Below, one piece after another: positions 27,201 through 34,672 of a stretch of 64,000 nt of DNA. Both the position numbers and the translations under genes were made by a program. Position 1 is the first letter of the stretch. The number at the start of each line of letters is the position of its first letter. The DNA is from LMUY01 sp965199095. GTDB lineage: Bacteria > Pseudomonadota > Alphaproteobacteria > Acetobacterales > Acetobacteraceae. The notes beneath the pieces were generated by a model. The model ran no database searches. It saw only the letters and a program-made list of their open reading frames with translations, and was not told the DNA's origin. Location of the stretch: NCBI GenBank assembly GCA_965199095.1, contig CBDAQM010000006.1:186001-250000 (forward strand), read 5' to 3'.

Positions 27201-28691
27201 CTCCCGCGCCATTGCGGCGCCGCGGATCAACGCGGCATCGACGCCGCCCGACTCCAACATCTCCCGCCACGTGATGGCGAGGGCGCGCAGGGCCGGCTCG
27301 GACCGGGCGGAAAGCAGCAGCGGCGTTTCCATCTCGGTGGCGCCGGTGACGGGATACAGGTGCCGCTGCCGGGCCGGCCGGGCTGACTCCAGGACGGCAT
27401 GCGCGTTGGTTCCGCCGAAGCCGAAGGAGTTCACGCCGGCGAGCCGACGCCCCTTCTTCATGGGCAGCGCCTCTGCCACCAGTGACAGGTTGAGCTCGCC
27501 GAACGGGATAGCCGGATTCGGTGTCTCGCAGTGGAGCGAGGGCGGCACGACGCCGCGCCCGAGGGCGACGACGACCTTCAGCAGGCCGGCCAACCCGCTT
27601 GCCGCCTCCAAATGTCCGATATTGGTCTTGACCGAGCCGATCGGCAGCGGCGATGCGCGGCGCCGGCCCAGCACCTCGCCCAGCGCCGCGGCCTCGATCG
27701 GGTCGCCGGCAGGCGTGCCGGTGCCATGCGCCTCGACATAGTTCAGGTCGCACGGGTCGATCTCGAACCGCGAATAGACGGCGCGCAGGAGGTCGGCCTG
27801 CGCCGCCTTGTTCGGCAGCGAGAACCCGGTGGTACGGCCGTCCGAGTTGACCCCGGTGCCGCGGATGACCGCCCGGATGCTGTCGCCGCTCGCCAATGCG
27901 TCCCGGAGCGGCCGAAGCACGATGATGGCGCCGCCCTCGGAGCGCACGTAGCCATCGGCACGCGCGTCGAAGGCATGGCACCGGCCGCGCGGCGACAGCA
28001 TCGACGCCGCGGAGAACCCGACGAAGCTGTGGGGCGCCAGCAGCAGGCTGACGCCGCCGACCAGCGCCATCGGCACCTGCCCGAGGCGGATCGCTTCACA
28101 CGCCTGATGCAATGCCACCAGGGAGGAGGAGCACGCCGTATCCATGGTGAGGCTTGGGCCACGCAGGTCGAACGCGTACGATACCCGGTTGGCCAGGGAG
28201 CACAGCGTCGCCCCTGTCATGGCATAGGCGTCCATGATGGAAGGGTCGCCGGTATGGAGCGTCAGGTAATCCCACGACGACCCGCCGACATAGACGCCGA
28301 CCGGTGATCCACCCAGCGTCGCACCATCGAACCCGGCATCCTCGATCGCCTCATGCGCGAGTTCCAGCAGCAGGCGCTGCTGCGGGTCCATCTGGGCAGC
28401 TTCCCGAGGTGAAATCCCGAAGAAGGGGGCGTCGAACCCGCTCACCGCGCCCAGCGTGCCGGCGGCGAAGGTATAGGTCTTGCCGCGATGCCCGCGGTCC
28501 GGATGGAAATAGCGTTCCTTGCTCCAACGGTCGTCCGGGATCTCCGTGACAGCGTCACGGCCGTCGACCAACAATTCCTCAAACGCGGCAAGGTCAGCAG
28601 CCCCCGGAAAACGGCAGGAGGCCCCTACGATCGCGATTGGTTCGTCGTGCCCCGAGCCTGGAGTCTGCGCTACGGGTCCTGATCCGTCCAA
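21279..28691 (-). CDS. Single-module reducing type I polyketide/fatty-acid synthase (RkpA-like)
   Basis: Multidomain synthase of 2470 residues. Order and key residues: KS (Cys in TMDTACSSS near 187, His in EAHGTGTP and NIGHLEA); AT (GHSVGE near 630, HAFH near 726, indicating malonyl-CoA); DH (ADHVVGGAPVAP near 930, LLDGAFQ near 1098); a degenerate SAM-methyltransferase-like region (VLQVGASRGSF near 1386); ER (HGGAGGVGLAAIQ near 1875); KR (TGGANGFG near 2083, QANYIAANS near 2226); ACP (LGMDSLMAVE near 2386). No thioesterase. A complete reductive loop implies saturated chains, probably by iteration. The start is TTG 28691 with GGAG seven bases upstream. Domain content and neighbours match S. 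meliloti RkpA. Confidence 0.92.
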   Translation of the reverse strand: MDGSGPVAQTPGSGHDEPIAIVGASCRFPGAADLAAFEELLVDGRDAVTEIPDDRWSKERYFHPDRGHRGKTYTFAAGTLGAVSGFDAPFFGISPREAAQMDPQQRLLLELAHEAIEDAGFDGATLGGSPVGVYVGGSSWDYLTLHTGDPSIMDAYAMTGATLCSLANRVSYAFDLRGPSLTMDTACSSSLVALHQACEAIRLGQVPMALVGGVSLLLAPHSFVGFSAASMLSPRGRCHAFDARADGYVRSEGGAIIVLRPLRDALASGDSIRAVIRGTGVNSDGRTTGFSLPNKAAQADLLRAVYSRFEIDPCDLNYVEAHGTGTPAGDPIEAAALGEVLGRRRASPLPIGSVKTNIGHLEAASGLAGLLKVVVALGRGVVPPSLHCETPNPAIPFGELNLSLVAEALPMKKGRRLAGVNSFGFGGTNAHAVLESARPARQRHLYPVTGATEMETPLLLSARSEPALRALAITWREMLESGGVDAALIRGAAMAREQHKHRLVVSGPTNEALVTALTEWLDGRGSHDVAAGTAVAGKTAFVFSGNGSQWAGMGLAASDHNPVFRETLVEVDHLLQPMLGWSVLDRLTTADEQAMHDTSVAQPLLFATQVATVSSIRAAGVKADYFMGHSVGEVAAAWASGSLNLEQACRVIAARSQLQSQTAGHGRMGVLGVPHARAKQLLADSSLEFAAFNASSAITVAGPAEALDALAKRAERERVPFTALDLDHAFHSASMDPIERPLLAELADLAPPACSSGFISTVAGGSLAKGARLDGAYWWRNVRDPVLFSQAAADLVAQGVRIFIEIGPQPVLQAYVHDALRQVDAAGRVLPTLTRRAPKGRDVIAVAAARCHVAGCDIRLAEMFSGPRRHHGLPTYPWQRSTHWLGRTVESTDVATIALDHPLLGACSGNRATATEWLNHLGPSLQTWLADHVVGGAPVAPAAALIEMAFAAARAGHPKADALELLDLEISRPLTFESGLLREVRLRVSTAGSGSGFEISSRPRLSDEAWVLHASGRLGVAASVLPMRLAPEPVGSGATRMDAAELYPHAARLGLQYGPAFQKVACVDTATDSPRADVRLVAAADEPSVTGMLLPPTLLDGAFQGLVALAARLLPAGDGVLPWRFGRLRLLRSAGAVPATARLHITRVGPRSVNADIVLLDAAGEIVAEALDCWFVRVALGPGEASRDGRLFHTVQVISPDPRLAGLAGAMVSAALGAGSEDTGPHESVLLAEAFAASAADEAIRAALPDPTQPFTATSFAPGGKLAAAGRPVFHRILQWLEADGLVEAQGDTWRLVEAEAPAADDILRTLVFDTPGAVADAALLASAAEHLGDQLRGGMALEAAPAAALAEQFLHSSPAGIAASDALIAAVERVAGAWPAGQPLRVLQVGASRGSFSRALLRTLAMRGVTGLHLDAVTRSADEPALARALTRFPDAKAMCWPADRVPGEAGSYDLIIGFCPFAMGGLLTEDLAALLHLAPGGLVLLLEPTPTRTWSMIWPDTADRLREGADWCAALASAGGLDTDWRPVSGSWPAGLIGAQAPAAATPSELRAELLLVAMPDDAFAAELAEALVACSAKVAQCAPDTLAGLQSNPDFAPTDIVFLLPEALPPIATWLDRLARCSEAVQARGRITLLARDAGSVSPSTAALAGLRRVMANESPDVTCRLVRLDPGLAAGEAASRAAFELLHPDAEAEVAWSAEGRLVPRIRLGLPRPTSGEGAGGALRLTVGRPGLLDTLGWEKIASPAVPCPGQVAIQVRAAGLNFRDVMWAMGLLPDEALLDGFAGPTLGLECAGVVSAVGEGVDGFAAGDRVMAFAPASLGSHAVTAAHAVMRMPAQMEFAAAATVPVAFLTVAYSLGHLAQLQPGERVLVHGGAGGVGLAAIQYARLKGATVFATAGSPAKRAMLRRLGVDAVLDSRSLSFADEVLRLTDGKGVDVVLNSVSGEAMELSLGLLRPFGRFLELGKRDFYGNTAVGLRPFRHNVSYFGVDADQLPLRRPALAAALFAEVAGLMEDGALRPLPYRAFDAADVPEAFRLMQASGHIGKIVLAMGQGAAAPAIRPALTPPPALSLRANQTYIVTGGANGFGLEAARWLAGQGVRHLALLSRRGADTAEAQPVLDELRETGVQVEAFKCDVADEAALGGVLDAVRSTMPPLGGVIHAAVVMDDAILSDLDEDRFGRALRPKLGGVELLDRLTRHDPIGLFVVFSSVTTVLGNPGQANYIAANSAAEAVVERRLREGLPALAVQWGPIGDAGYLAREPGVAKLLSRRMGGHFATAAEALAALPTLLAAGLPVVGFADVRWGTLATSLPLLRTPLFAELHGGIAEPAAEVDLRELLENSTPEVAQAKLSALLSEEVARIMKTSQASIEVHRPLAELGMDSLMAVELRLAVEQRFGLSIPVLALSDGASLWALAGRMARSIGVKDAPEEPQDKAAMLAERINRFEPGAEPGPVEHSYAAAAAVSP

Positions 28692-29174
28692 AACTTAACT
28701 CCGTATCACCAACGTCATCCGCTAGATTTGCACACTGTCACGCGCAAACTAAGGCGATAAGCGCAGTCCAAGCAGCGACGCTCACATGTCGCCTTTCGCA
28801 CTATTGCACCGCGGCATCCAGATGCGGCATATCACTAAATGTGTCTATGTGCCTACTCTGCTTGCAGATTGAGGTTTGCTGTCGCACCTGCGCAACCCTC
28901 GGCCGCTGGAGTGGATTTTTGCTGGTAGATCAGCGCCGTGTGCTGGGCAGCGCTCGCGCCGGGGTGCTTTGTCTTATGACGCATAGGGCGGCTGGTGCCA
29001 GCCTCCGACGATTGTAAGGCGAACGACCATCCCGACGAGAAGCCCGGCTGACAGCCTCGCTGATACCGCCCGATCCCGTCACCGCGCGATGACTCAGCAA
29101 GGTCGGGATGTTCCGTCCGTTTGTAAGGCCATGAGCAGAATGTCATTTCAACGCCAACCGCACGAGCCCGGCTG
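28692..29174. promoter_or_regulatory. Divergent intergenic region between the PKS operon and the SDR/LtaS-like genes
   Basis: This 483-base gap separates two divergent transcription units of the rkp-like locus, so both promoters must lie here. It is clearly more AT-rich than the flanking genes around 28700-28870. I find no convincing open frame, RNA gene or unambiguous -35/-10 pair. The PKS ribosome site (GGAG) is at the left end. Confidence 0.5.
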
Positions 29175-29987
29175 ATGGCCGGCAACTTCGCCCCCAAAGG
29201 CAGCGGCGAACGACGGCCTAAGGTTGTTCTGCTGACGGGCGCGTCAAGCGGGCTCGGCGCCGGGATGGCAGCGTCCTACGCAGCGCCGGGCATGACCCTG
29301 TGGCTGACTGGACGCAATGCGGCCCGACTCGACGCAGTCGCCGCGAGATGCCGGCAGGCAGGCGCCACGGTCGAAACCGCGCTGGTGGATGTCGGCGATG
29401 CAGACGCTCTTGGCCGCTGGATCTTGGCTGCCGACGATGTCACGCCGCTCGACCTGGTCATCGCCAGCGCGGGAGTCTCTGCCGGGCCGGCGCCGGATGG
29501 GACGCCGGAGGGTCTGGCGCTCGCCTCCATGCAGGTCCGCACAAACCTGCTCGGCGCGATGAACACCGTCGAGCCGGTGCTGCCGCGCTTTCTCGCCCGG
29601 GGCGCCGGGCATGTGGCGCTGGTCTCCTCGGTGGCCGGGCTGCGCGGCCTGCCGTTCAGCCCGGGCTACAGTGCCAGCAAAGCCGGGGTGCGGGCCTATG
29701 GGGAAGGATTGCGCGCCTTCCTGGCGCCCCGCGGCGTCGCTGTCAGCGTGATCGTGCCAGGTTTTTTCGATACGCCGATGACGGACCGGTTCATGGGGGA
29801 CAAACCCTTCATGCTGTCGCTCGACCGCACGGTGGCCATCGTCCGCCGCGGACTGGACCGGCGGCAGTCTCGCATCGTGTTCCCGCGGCTGCTTGCGCTG
29901 GGCCTGGTGGCGGCTGACCTGTTGCCTGCCTGGGCCGGCGACCGGATCCTGCGCGGCGTCCATTTCCACATCGTACCTGGGCAATAG
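29175..29987 (+). CDS. Short-chain dehydrogenase/reductase (RkpH-like)
   Basis: SDR of 270 residues. The cofactor motif is LLTGASSGLGAGMA, the structural motif is VIASAGVS (equivalent of NNAG), and the catalytic set is VSSVAGLRG plus YSASKAG. The C-terminus is long and hydrophobic (LLALGLVAADLLPAWAG), as in membrane-associated SDRs such as 3-ketosphinganine reductases. It starts the rightward half of the locus, 46 bases ahead of the LtaS-like gene. Reduction of a beta-keto group made by the PKS/alpha-oxoamine synthase pair is a reasonable but unproven role. Confidence 0.87.
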   Translation: MAGNFAPKGSGERRPKVVLLTGASSGLGAGMAASYAAPGMTLWLTGRNAARLDAVAARCRQAGATVETALVDVGDADALGRWILAADDVTPLDLVIASAGVSAGPAPDGTPEGLALASMQVRTNLLGAMNTVEPVLPRFLARGAGHVALVSSVAGLRGLPFSPGYSASKAGVRAYGEGLRAFLAPRGVAVSVIVPGFFDTPMTDRFMGDKPFMLSLDRTVAIVRRGLDRRQSRIVFPRLLALGLVAADLLPAWAGDRILRGVHFHIVPGQ

Positions 29988-30033
29988 CAATGCGGTCGCT
30001 GCTGGCGGTGTGGGTCGGCCAAGGGGGCCAGCC

Positions 30034-31581
30034 GTGATCCGCGTCCTGGGCGGCCTCGTGCTCTGCCTGGCGGTCTGGTTGCTCATCCTTCGCAGGGGGG
30101 CAGGCGCCAGGCCAGTATGGAAGACGCCGCTGCTGGCCGCTTGCCTGGATGCCGCGCCGATCCTGCTCGGGTTTGCAGCCGCCCTCGGCGCCACCGCGCG
30201 CCCGCTGCTGTCCGGGCTGGTGATCGCGGCGCTCGCGGCGGGACTGTCGCTGGCGGACCGGGTGAAGCGGGTGGTGCTGGACGAGCCGGTGGTTTTCGCC
30301 GACCGGGCGGAGCTGTTGGAGGTGTTCCGGCATCCAAGCCTCTATTTGCCGTTCGCCGGCTCCGCCTGGGTGCTGGCCGGCGCCGGGGTTGGCTTGGTTG
30401 CGATCGGAGTTCTGCTGGCCTGGGCCGAGCCGCCGCTCTGGCATCGTTCAGTGTTGCTTGCGGCTGTGGATGCCGTCGTATGCGCGGGGCTGGCTTATGG
30501 CTGCTTCGCCGTGCCGGCGTCCGTGCCGCCGCTGCTGCGCTGGCTGGCCGCCTGCTACAACAGGCGCCTCGACATCTCGCGCGACCCGGTGCAGGACTCG
30601 GCCCGCTTCGGCCCGCTGGCCTGCTTCGCCATCCATGCCACCTTGGCGGCGGCCGAGCGCCCTGCCCGGCAATCCACCGCCATCGCCGATGCAGCGTCGA
30701 TCCCCGGCTTTCCGCCTGGCGCGGGGCCGGTGGTGATGGTGCAGGCCGAATCATTCTTCGACCCGGCATTGCTGCATCCCGAACTGGCGGGCGCCCTGCC
30801 CCATTTCGAGGCCCTGGCAGCCTCCGCCGTGCAGCGCGGCCGCCTCCACGTGCCGGCTTGGGGGGCGAACACGGTGCGCACCGAGTTCGCCGTGCTGACA
30901 GGCGTGGCGGAGGACACGCTGGGCCTGGACCGCTTCAACCCATACGAGGCATTCGCCCAGTCCAAGGGGCCGCCGCTGCCCTCGCTCATCCGCGCGGCGA
31001 AGGCATCCGGCTACCGGACCGTGTTCGTGCATCCGTTCGACCTGCATTTCTACGGACGTAGCCGGGTGCTTCCTCTGCTTGGCTTCGATGAACTCGTGGG
31101 CCCCGCGGCGTTCGCCCGCGCGCCGCGCCGCGGCGACTGGGTCGCGGATGAGGCCATCGCGGACGTCGTCGCAGACGTGCTGCAGCGGCTCGGCCCCCGC
31201 GTGTTCGTGTTTGCCGCCACGATGGAGGCGCATGGCCCCTGGGGCAAAGCCAAACCCGGCGAGTCGGCGCCGCTGCCGGCGTCATTGCAGGGGATTGCCG
31301 AGGCCGACCAGGTGGCGCAATGGCTGTGGCACCTGCAAGGCACGGACCGCATGATGCATCGCCTGTCGGAGGCGGTGTCCCGTCACGGCGCCGGGTGGCT
31401 GGCCCTCTACGGGGACCACCAGCCAAGCCTTCCGGCCGCCTTTGCGGCGCTGGGAATGGTGGACCGCCGCGCCGACTACTTCGTTTGGTCAAAGTCGTCG
31501 CGGGCCAGTTTTGGACAAATCGAGGATCTCGCCGCCACGTCGCTTGGGTTAGCGCTTGCGACACGCATGTCGACCGTCTGA
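30034..31581 (+). CDS. LTA-synthase/sulfatase-superfamily membrane protein (RkpI-like)
   Basis: A 515-residue inner-membrane protein: about five hydrophobic helices in residues 1-165, then an extracytoplasmic alkaline-phosphatase-type domain. Sulfatase-family landmarks are VMVQAESFFDP (metal Glu), WGANTVRTEFAVLTG with the nucleophile-type Thr, and LYGDHQPS (metal Asp-His). LtaS relatives transfer phosphoglycerol or phosphoethanolamine. The GTG at 30034 has an AAGGGGG ribosome site; the first hydrophobic helix follows directly. It pairs with the SDR as rkpH-rkpI do in S. meliloti. Confidence 0.83.
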   Translation: MIRVLGGLVLCLAVWLLILRRGAGARPVWKTPLLAACLDAAPILLGFAAALGATARPLLSGLVIAALAAGLSLADRVKRVVLDEPVVFADRAELLEVFRHPSLYLPFAGSAWVLAGAGVGLVAIGVLLAWAEPPLWHRSVLLAAVDAVVCAGLAYGCFAVPASVPPLLRWLAACYNRRLDISRDPVQDSARFGPLACFAIHATLAAAERPARQSTAIADAASIPGFPPGAGPVVMVQAESFFDPALLHPELAGALPHFEALAASAVQRGRLHVPAWGANTVRTEFAVLTGVAEDTLGLDRFNPYEAFAQSKGPPLPSLIRAAKASGYRTVFVHPFDLHFYGRSRVLPLLGFDELVGPAAFARAPRRGDWVADEAIADVVADVLQRLGPRVFVFAATMEAHGPWGKAKPGESAPLPASLQGIAEADQVAQWLWHLQGTDRMMHRLSEAVSRHGAGWLALYGDHQPSLPAAFAALGMVDRRADYFVWSKSSRASFGQIEDLAATSLGLALATRMSTV

Positions 31582-31697
31582 CATTCCTACTAGCCCGCTA
31601 ACTTTCTGCCTTGCTTTAGCGATGAGGTCGGATCGGCCTTCCTCCCATAACTTTCCCGAGTCGCGACTTCCACTGCGTAACGTGGCTGGGGAAATTA

Positions 31698-31722
31698 TTC
31701 TTGCCTGTCAATCAGGCAAGAA
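31698..31722. terminator. Perfect 10-bp hairpin downstream of the LtaS-like gene
   Basis: TTCTTGCCTG and its exact reverse complement CAGGCAAGAA flank a five-base loop. It lies 116 bases past the stop of the LtaS-like gene. No T-run follows on the plus strand, so termination is only a guess. The rest of the 31582-32010 gap holds no gene that I can recognise. Confidence 0.4.
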
Positions 31723-31960
31723 CTGGCCCAAGCAACGGCCGACCTGATCCTGTGGTCGTCGGAGCAGCACGCGAGAGCAAAGCGCTGACGAACTACCCCG
31801 CCGGGAACGTCCTGGCTGGGGTTCACTCAGGAGCTATGTGCTAAGCCGCCTTACGTTCTGCGGACTGAGCGTGACTGCGCGCGAACCACGACATGCTTTT
31901 TAAACTTGGAGCTAACTCGTGAGCGGCATCTACACACGCTGTGTGGATGAGCATTTTCAC

Positions 31961-32010
31961 CCTGCGGACATTTACCGTGTCCGCTTCGGCTACTATTCGC
32001 TGACTCATTG
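31961..32010. repeat. Imperfect copy of the attR-flanking sequence beside attL
   Basis: These 50 bases, starting CCTGCGGACAT, match 44613-44663 at roughly three positions in four with one gap. They lie outside the perfect 51-bp att core, on the chromosomal side of the left end. Their likeness to the element-side flank at the right end suggests an older related insertion in the same tRNA. Confidence 0.6.
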
Positions 32011-32061
32011 TTTCACGGTGCCGGCGCGCGGAATTGAACCGCGGACCTACTGATTACGAAT
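32011..32061. repeat. attL: 51-bp direct repeat with the 3' half of tRNA-Thr
   Basis: TTTCACGGTGCCGGCGCGCG through GATTACGAAT is identical to 44664-44714. It carries the tRNA-Thr(CGU) sequence from the anticodon arm to the acceptor end on the minus strand. After 32061 the match to the tRNA stops, so this is a displaced fragment and not a functional gene. Confidence 0.93.
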
Positions 32062-32225
32062 TCGTCGACAGCGATCCTCTAACTTCCAGTGTCCGCACAA
32101 TCTCCCCACTAACTCTCTGTCATAACGTGCAATTCACTGCCGTCCACTGACAACGCTTGACACGGCATGCCGGCAGGAGCGAGTCTGTGGGCGGACACGG
32201 CGCGGACACGGAAGGCCAACTGATC

Positions 32226-33488
32226 ATGGCGGAGCGGCTCACGGACAAGCTGGTGAAGGCGTTGGAAGCACCAGCAAGCGGCAATCGGATCACCTACGAT
32301 GAGGAGGTTAAAGGCTTTGGCATCCGTATTACCTCCGCAGGCGCCCGGGCGTTCATCCTAAACTATCGGGCAGCGGGCCGGGAGCGCCGGATCACGATCG
32401 GCAGCTATCCAGACTGGTCGGCTGCCCCCGCACGAGATCGCGCCAAGGAGTTGAAGCGTGACGTCGATAGCGGCGGCGATCCCATGGGCGATCGTCATAC
32501 CGACCGCGCCGCTCCGACTGTGAACGCCCTGGCTGACCGGTTTGTGGAAGAGCACCTCGACAAGCGCCGGGCAAAGACGGTCACCGACTACAAGTCCGTT
32601 CTCCGGCTCTACATCCGCCCCCAGCTTGGCACCACCCGCGTGGCGGACGTGCGCCATTCCGACGTGGAGAAGCTGCACCGATCAATCGCCAAGTCGGCCC
32701 CTTACCAGGCGAACCGCACCATAGCCGTGCTCGCGAAGATGTTATCCCTTGCTGTGAAGTGGGAGATGCGGGCGGACAACCCGGCGCGCGGCATCGAACG
32801 GGCGGCGGAGGAGCGACGGGAACGGTTCCTCTCCCCGGCGGAGATCGGCCGCCTGGCCGACGCTCTGACGGCTCACCACGAGAAAACCAGCGTGAACGCC
32901 ATCCGGCTGCTGATGCTCACTGGCGCGCGCCGCGGGGAAACGCTGGCGGCCAAGTGGACCGAGTTCGACCTTGCGGCCGGGGTATGGCTCAAGCCCTCGG
33001 CGCACACGAAGCAGAAGAAGGTCCACCGGGTGCCGCTATCGGCTCCTGCCCTCGCCCTGCTGACCGAGATGCAGGCCAAGGCGAAGGCTGGCGCCGTCTA
33101 CCTGTTCCCCGGCGACCCCGGCGAGCCGCTGACAGAGATCAAGCGGGTGTGGGCGGCCGTCTGCAAGAAGGCCGGCCTGGCGGTCGAGGTGGAGAAGCGG
33201 ACTGAGGCGGGTAAGCCGGTGAAGGACGACGAGGGCAAGCCCGTCATGGTGTGGCAGTCGACCGTCCGGGTGCATGACCTGCGGCACACCTACGCCTCGA
33301 TCCTCGCCTCCTCCGGGTTGTCTTTGCCAATCATCGGGGCGCTGCTGGGGCACACGCAGGCCGCCACCACCCAGCGGTATGCCCATTTGGCGGACGACCC
33401 ATTGCGGGCGGCTACGGAGCGCGCTGGCGCCGTGATCTCGGGGGCTGGGAAGGCCGGGGCGGAAGTCGTGGCGATGCGGAGGGCGTGA
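32226..33488 (+). CDS. Tyrosine-type integrase (P4-like)
   Basis: Site-specific recombinase of about 420 residues with an N-terminal DUF4102-type arm-binding domain (LTDKLVKAL, YDEEVKGFGIRI, GSYPDWSAAPARDRAKEL), a SAM-like core-binding domain and the catalytic domain. Catalytic residues: Arg in TGARRGET, His-x-x-Arg in HDLRHTYAS, His in GHTQAATTQRYAH and the nucleophile Tyr in QRYAH. The ATG at 32226 puts the conserved N-terminus at the start; an upstream in-frame TTG is less likely. It lies next to attL, at the end away from the intact tRNA. Confidence 0.93.
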   Translation: MAERLTDKLVKALEAPASGNRITYDEEVKGFGIRITSAGARAFILNYRAAGRERRITIGSYPDWSAAPARDRAKELKRDVDSGGDPMGDRHTDRAAPTVNALADRFVEEHLDKRRAKTVTDYKSVLRLYIRPQLGTTRVADVRHSDVEKLHRSIAKSAPYQANRTIAVLAKMLSLAVKWEMRADNPARGIERAAEERRERFLSPAEIGRLADALTAHHEKTSVNAIRLLMLTGARRGETLAAKWTEFDLAAGVWLKPSAHTKQKKVHRVPLSAPALALLTEMQAKAKAGAVYLFPGDPGEPLTEIKRVWAAVCKKAGLAVEVEKRTEAGKPVKDDEGKPVMVWQSTVRVHDLRHTYASILASSGLSLPIIGALLGHTQAATTQRYAHLADDPLRAATERAGAVISGAGKAGAEVVAMRRA

Positions 33489-34126
33489 TGGCAAAACAAA
33501 GCCAGACCCGCACCAAGCCGCGCAAGCCGCTTGCAGCCCGCGAGAAATTCACTCCCGAGGCCGTTCATAGCATCTTGAAAGGCGATCCCTGCGGCCGTCA
33601 CTTGCAACCGGATGATCCGGTAATCTTGGACGTAGCTAACAAACTCACACAGTTGCAGTTGTGGGCTGTACTTCAGGAAACGTGGCAACCCCAAAAAGCC
33701 AGGAACGAGCGGCTTGCCGCAGCGCTTCGGACAGTTTTGAGAGAGCTGCCATCGATATTCAATGAGGTAGGGGAGGCTTGCGCGGTTGCTGAAAGAGAAA
33801 GCAACGCGCTACTCCTGAAGCCACTTCTTGATGCCCGTGCCTGTATTGTCGATCTCGGTCGTGCAGCAGAAGCGATCGGTGAAAATCGCCTGCTTATGCA
33901 CCCTATGACGCGGCACACGTCCCGTCGTTGGCAGGACTATGCCGTGGACCTAGAGACGATCTTTCGCGAAGGAATATCCGGCTTTTCACGAGCGGCCGTT
34001 TACAGGGTGCTCCCATCTATAATATTGGAAATCACAGGCGAGACGACGACCGAGGACGCGGTCGAGACCTGGTTCAAGAAGACCAGAGATACGGGCCGAC
34101 ATACCTCGGTCCAGGTTGCGCCCTAA
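33488..34126 (+). CDS. Hypothetical protein, possible cargo gene next to the integrase
   Basis: A 212-residue protein that I do not recognise. It is mostly helical in appearance, with stretches such as LAAALRTVLRELPSIFNEVG and LLKPLLDARACIVDLGRAAE. There is no signal peptide or membrane segment. The ATG overlaps the integrase stop (TGATG), yet the base composition is noticeably more AT-rich than either flanking gene. The spot beside the integrase is a common cargo site in satellites and islands, so a recent acquisition is plausible. Confidence 0.7.
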   Translation: MAKQSQTRTKPRKPLAAREKFTPEAVHSILKGDPCGRHLQPDDPVILDVANKLTQLQLWAVLQETWQPQKARNERLAAALRTVLRELPSIFNEVGEACAVAERESNALLLKPLLDARACIVDLGRAAEAIGENRLLMHPMTRHTSRRWQDYAVDLETIFREGISGFSRAAVYRVLPSIILEITGETTTEDAVETWFKKTRDTGRHTSVQVAP

Positions 34127-34169
34127 TCGTCCCGCAAGCTGGGGTAAACAGGAACGGCCATTTCCCCTA

Positions 34170-34206
34170 GTGCAAACTGCACCTGTATTCTTCACCTGGT
34201 GCAAAT
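34170..34206. promoter_or_regulatory. Possible operator upstream of the AlpA-like gene
   Basis: GTGCA-AAC-TGCAC forms a small inverted repeat at 34170-34182, and GTGCAAA recurs at 34199. The pair lies within the 163-base gap before the AlpA-like regulator. Regulatory use is a guess from position and symmetry. Confidence 0.3.
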
Positions 34207-34289
34207 GGCGGCCTTCAACATCCCTTTTGTAGGTCTTCAATGATTTAGCGATGTTCCGCGTGTCGCCATTAGTTGACGGAGCACGCCAA

Positions 34290-34541
34290 ATGGAACCGCA
34301 GTCTGCCACCCCCGCCGCCACCAGCGTCCTTGCCGGCCTGCTGACCCGCGCCGGCCTGTCCGGTGAGCTGCGCAAGTCAGAGCGCACGTTGATCCGCTGG
34401 GAACACGCCGGCATGCCCGTCATCCGGGTCGGCATGACCCGGCTGTATGATCCGGCGCGCATCCGCGAATGGCTGATGACGCACGAGCGCCGACACGACG
34501 TGCCGCGTCGCGGGCGCCCCGCGAACAAGGCCGCCGCCTAA
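34290..34541 (+). CDS. AlpA/excisionase-like winged-helix DNA-binding protein
   Basis: An 83-residue protein. The central segment, ERTLIRWEHAGMPVIRVGMT, followed by RLYDPARIREWLMTHE, has the MerR/AlpA wing-helix pattern in which the target site specifies an amino-acid-level 'row header' (Y-D-P-A-R-I-R-E-W-L). Such proteins act as excisionases or as activators of satellite replication genes. The ATG at 34290 has CGGAG upstream; an in-frame ATG at 34251 would add 13 residues. It precedes the replication genes, fitting a regulatory role. Confidence 0.7.
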   Translation: MEPQSATPAATSVLAGLLTRAGLSGELRKSERTLIRWEHAGMPVIRVGMTRLYDPARIREWLMTHERRHDVPRRGRPANKAAA

Positions 34542-34548
34542 ACGAGAA

Positions 34549-34577
34549 ATCCCCCGACGCGGCAGCGTGCGGGGGAT
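34549..34577. terminator. GC-rich hairpin after the AlpA-like gene
   Basis: ATCCCCCG pairs with CGGGGGAT, and inside it ACGC pairs with GCGT around a four-base loop. It lies eight bases after the AlpA-like stop and about 95 bases before the next start. There is no T-run, so it may be an attenuator or an RNA-stability element instead of a simple terminator. Confidence 0.45.
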
Positions 34578-34672
34578 CGGTATCGTGTCGGTCTATCTGT
34601 CAGCGGCACTGCACAGATAGCCTGGCCAGTCCGGTTTCGCAAGCGCCGTCGCGTCCTGATGAAGGACGCACC

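Noticed and set aside
28692..29174. Short open frames in the divergent gap
   Set aside because: None has a ribosome site, known motif or gene-like composition.
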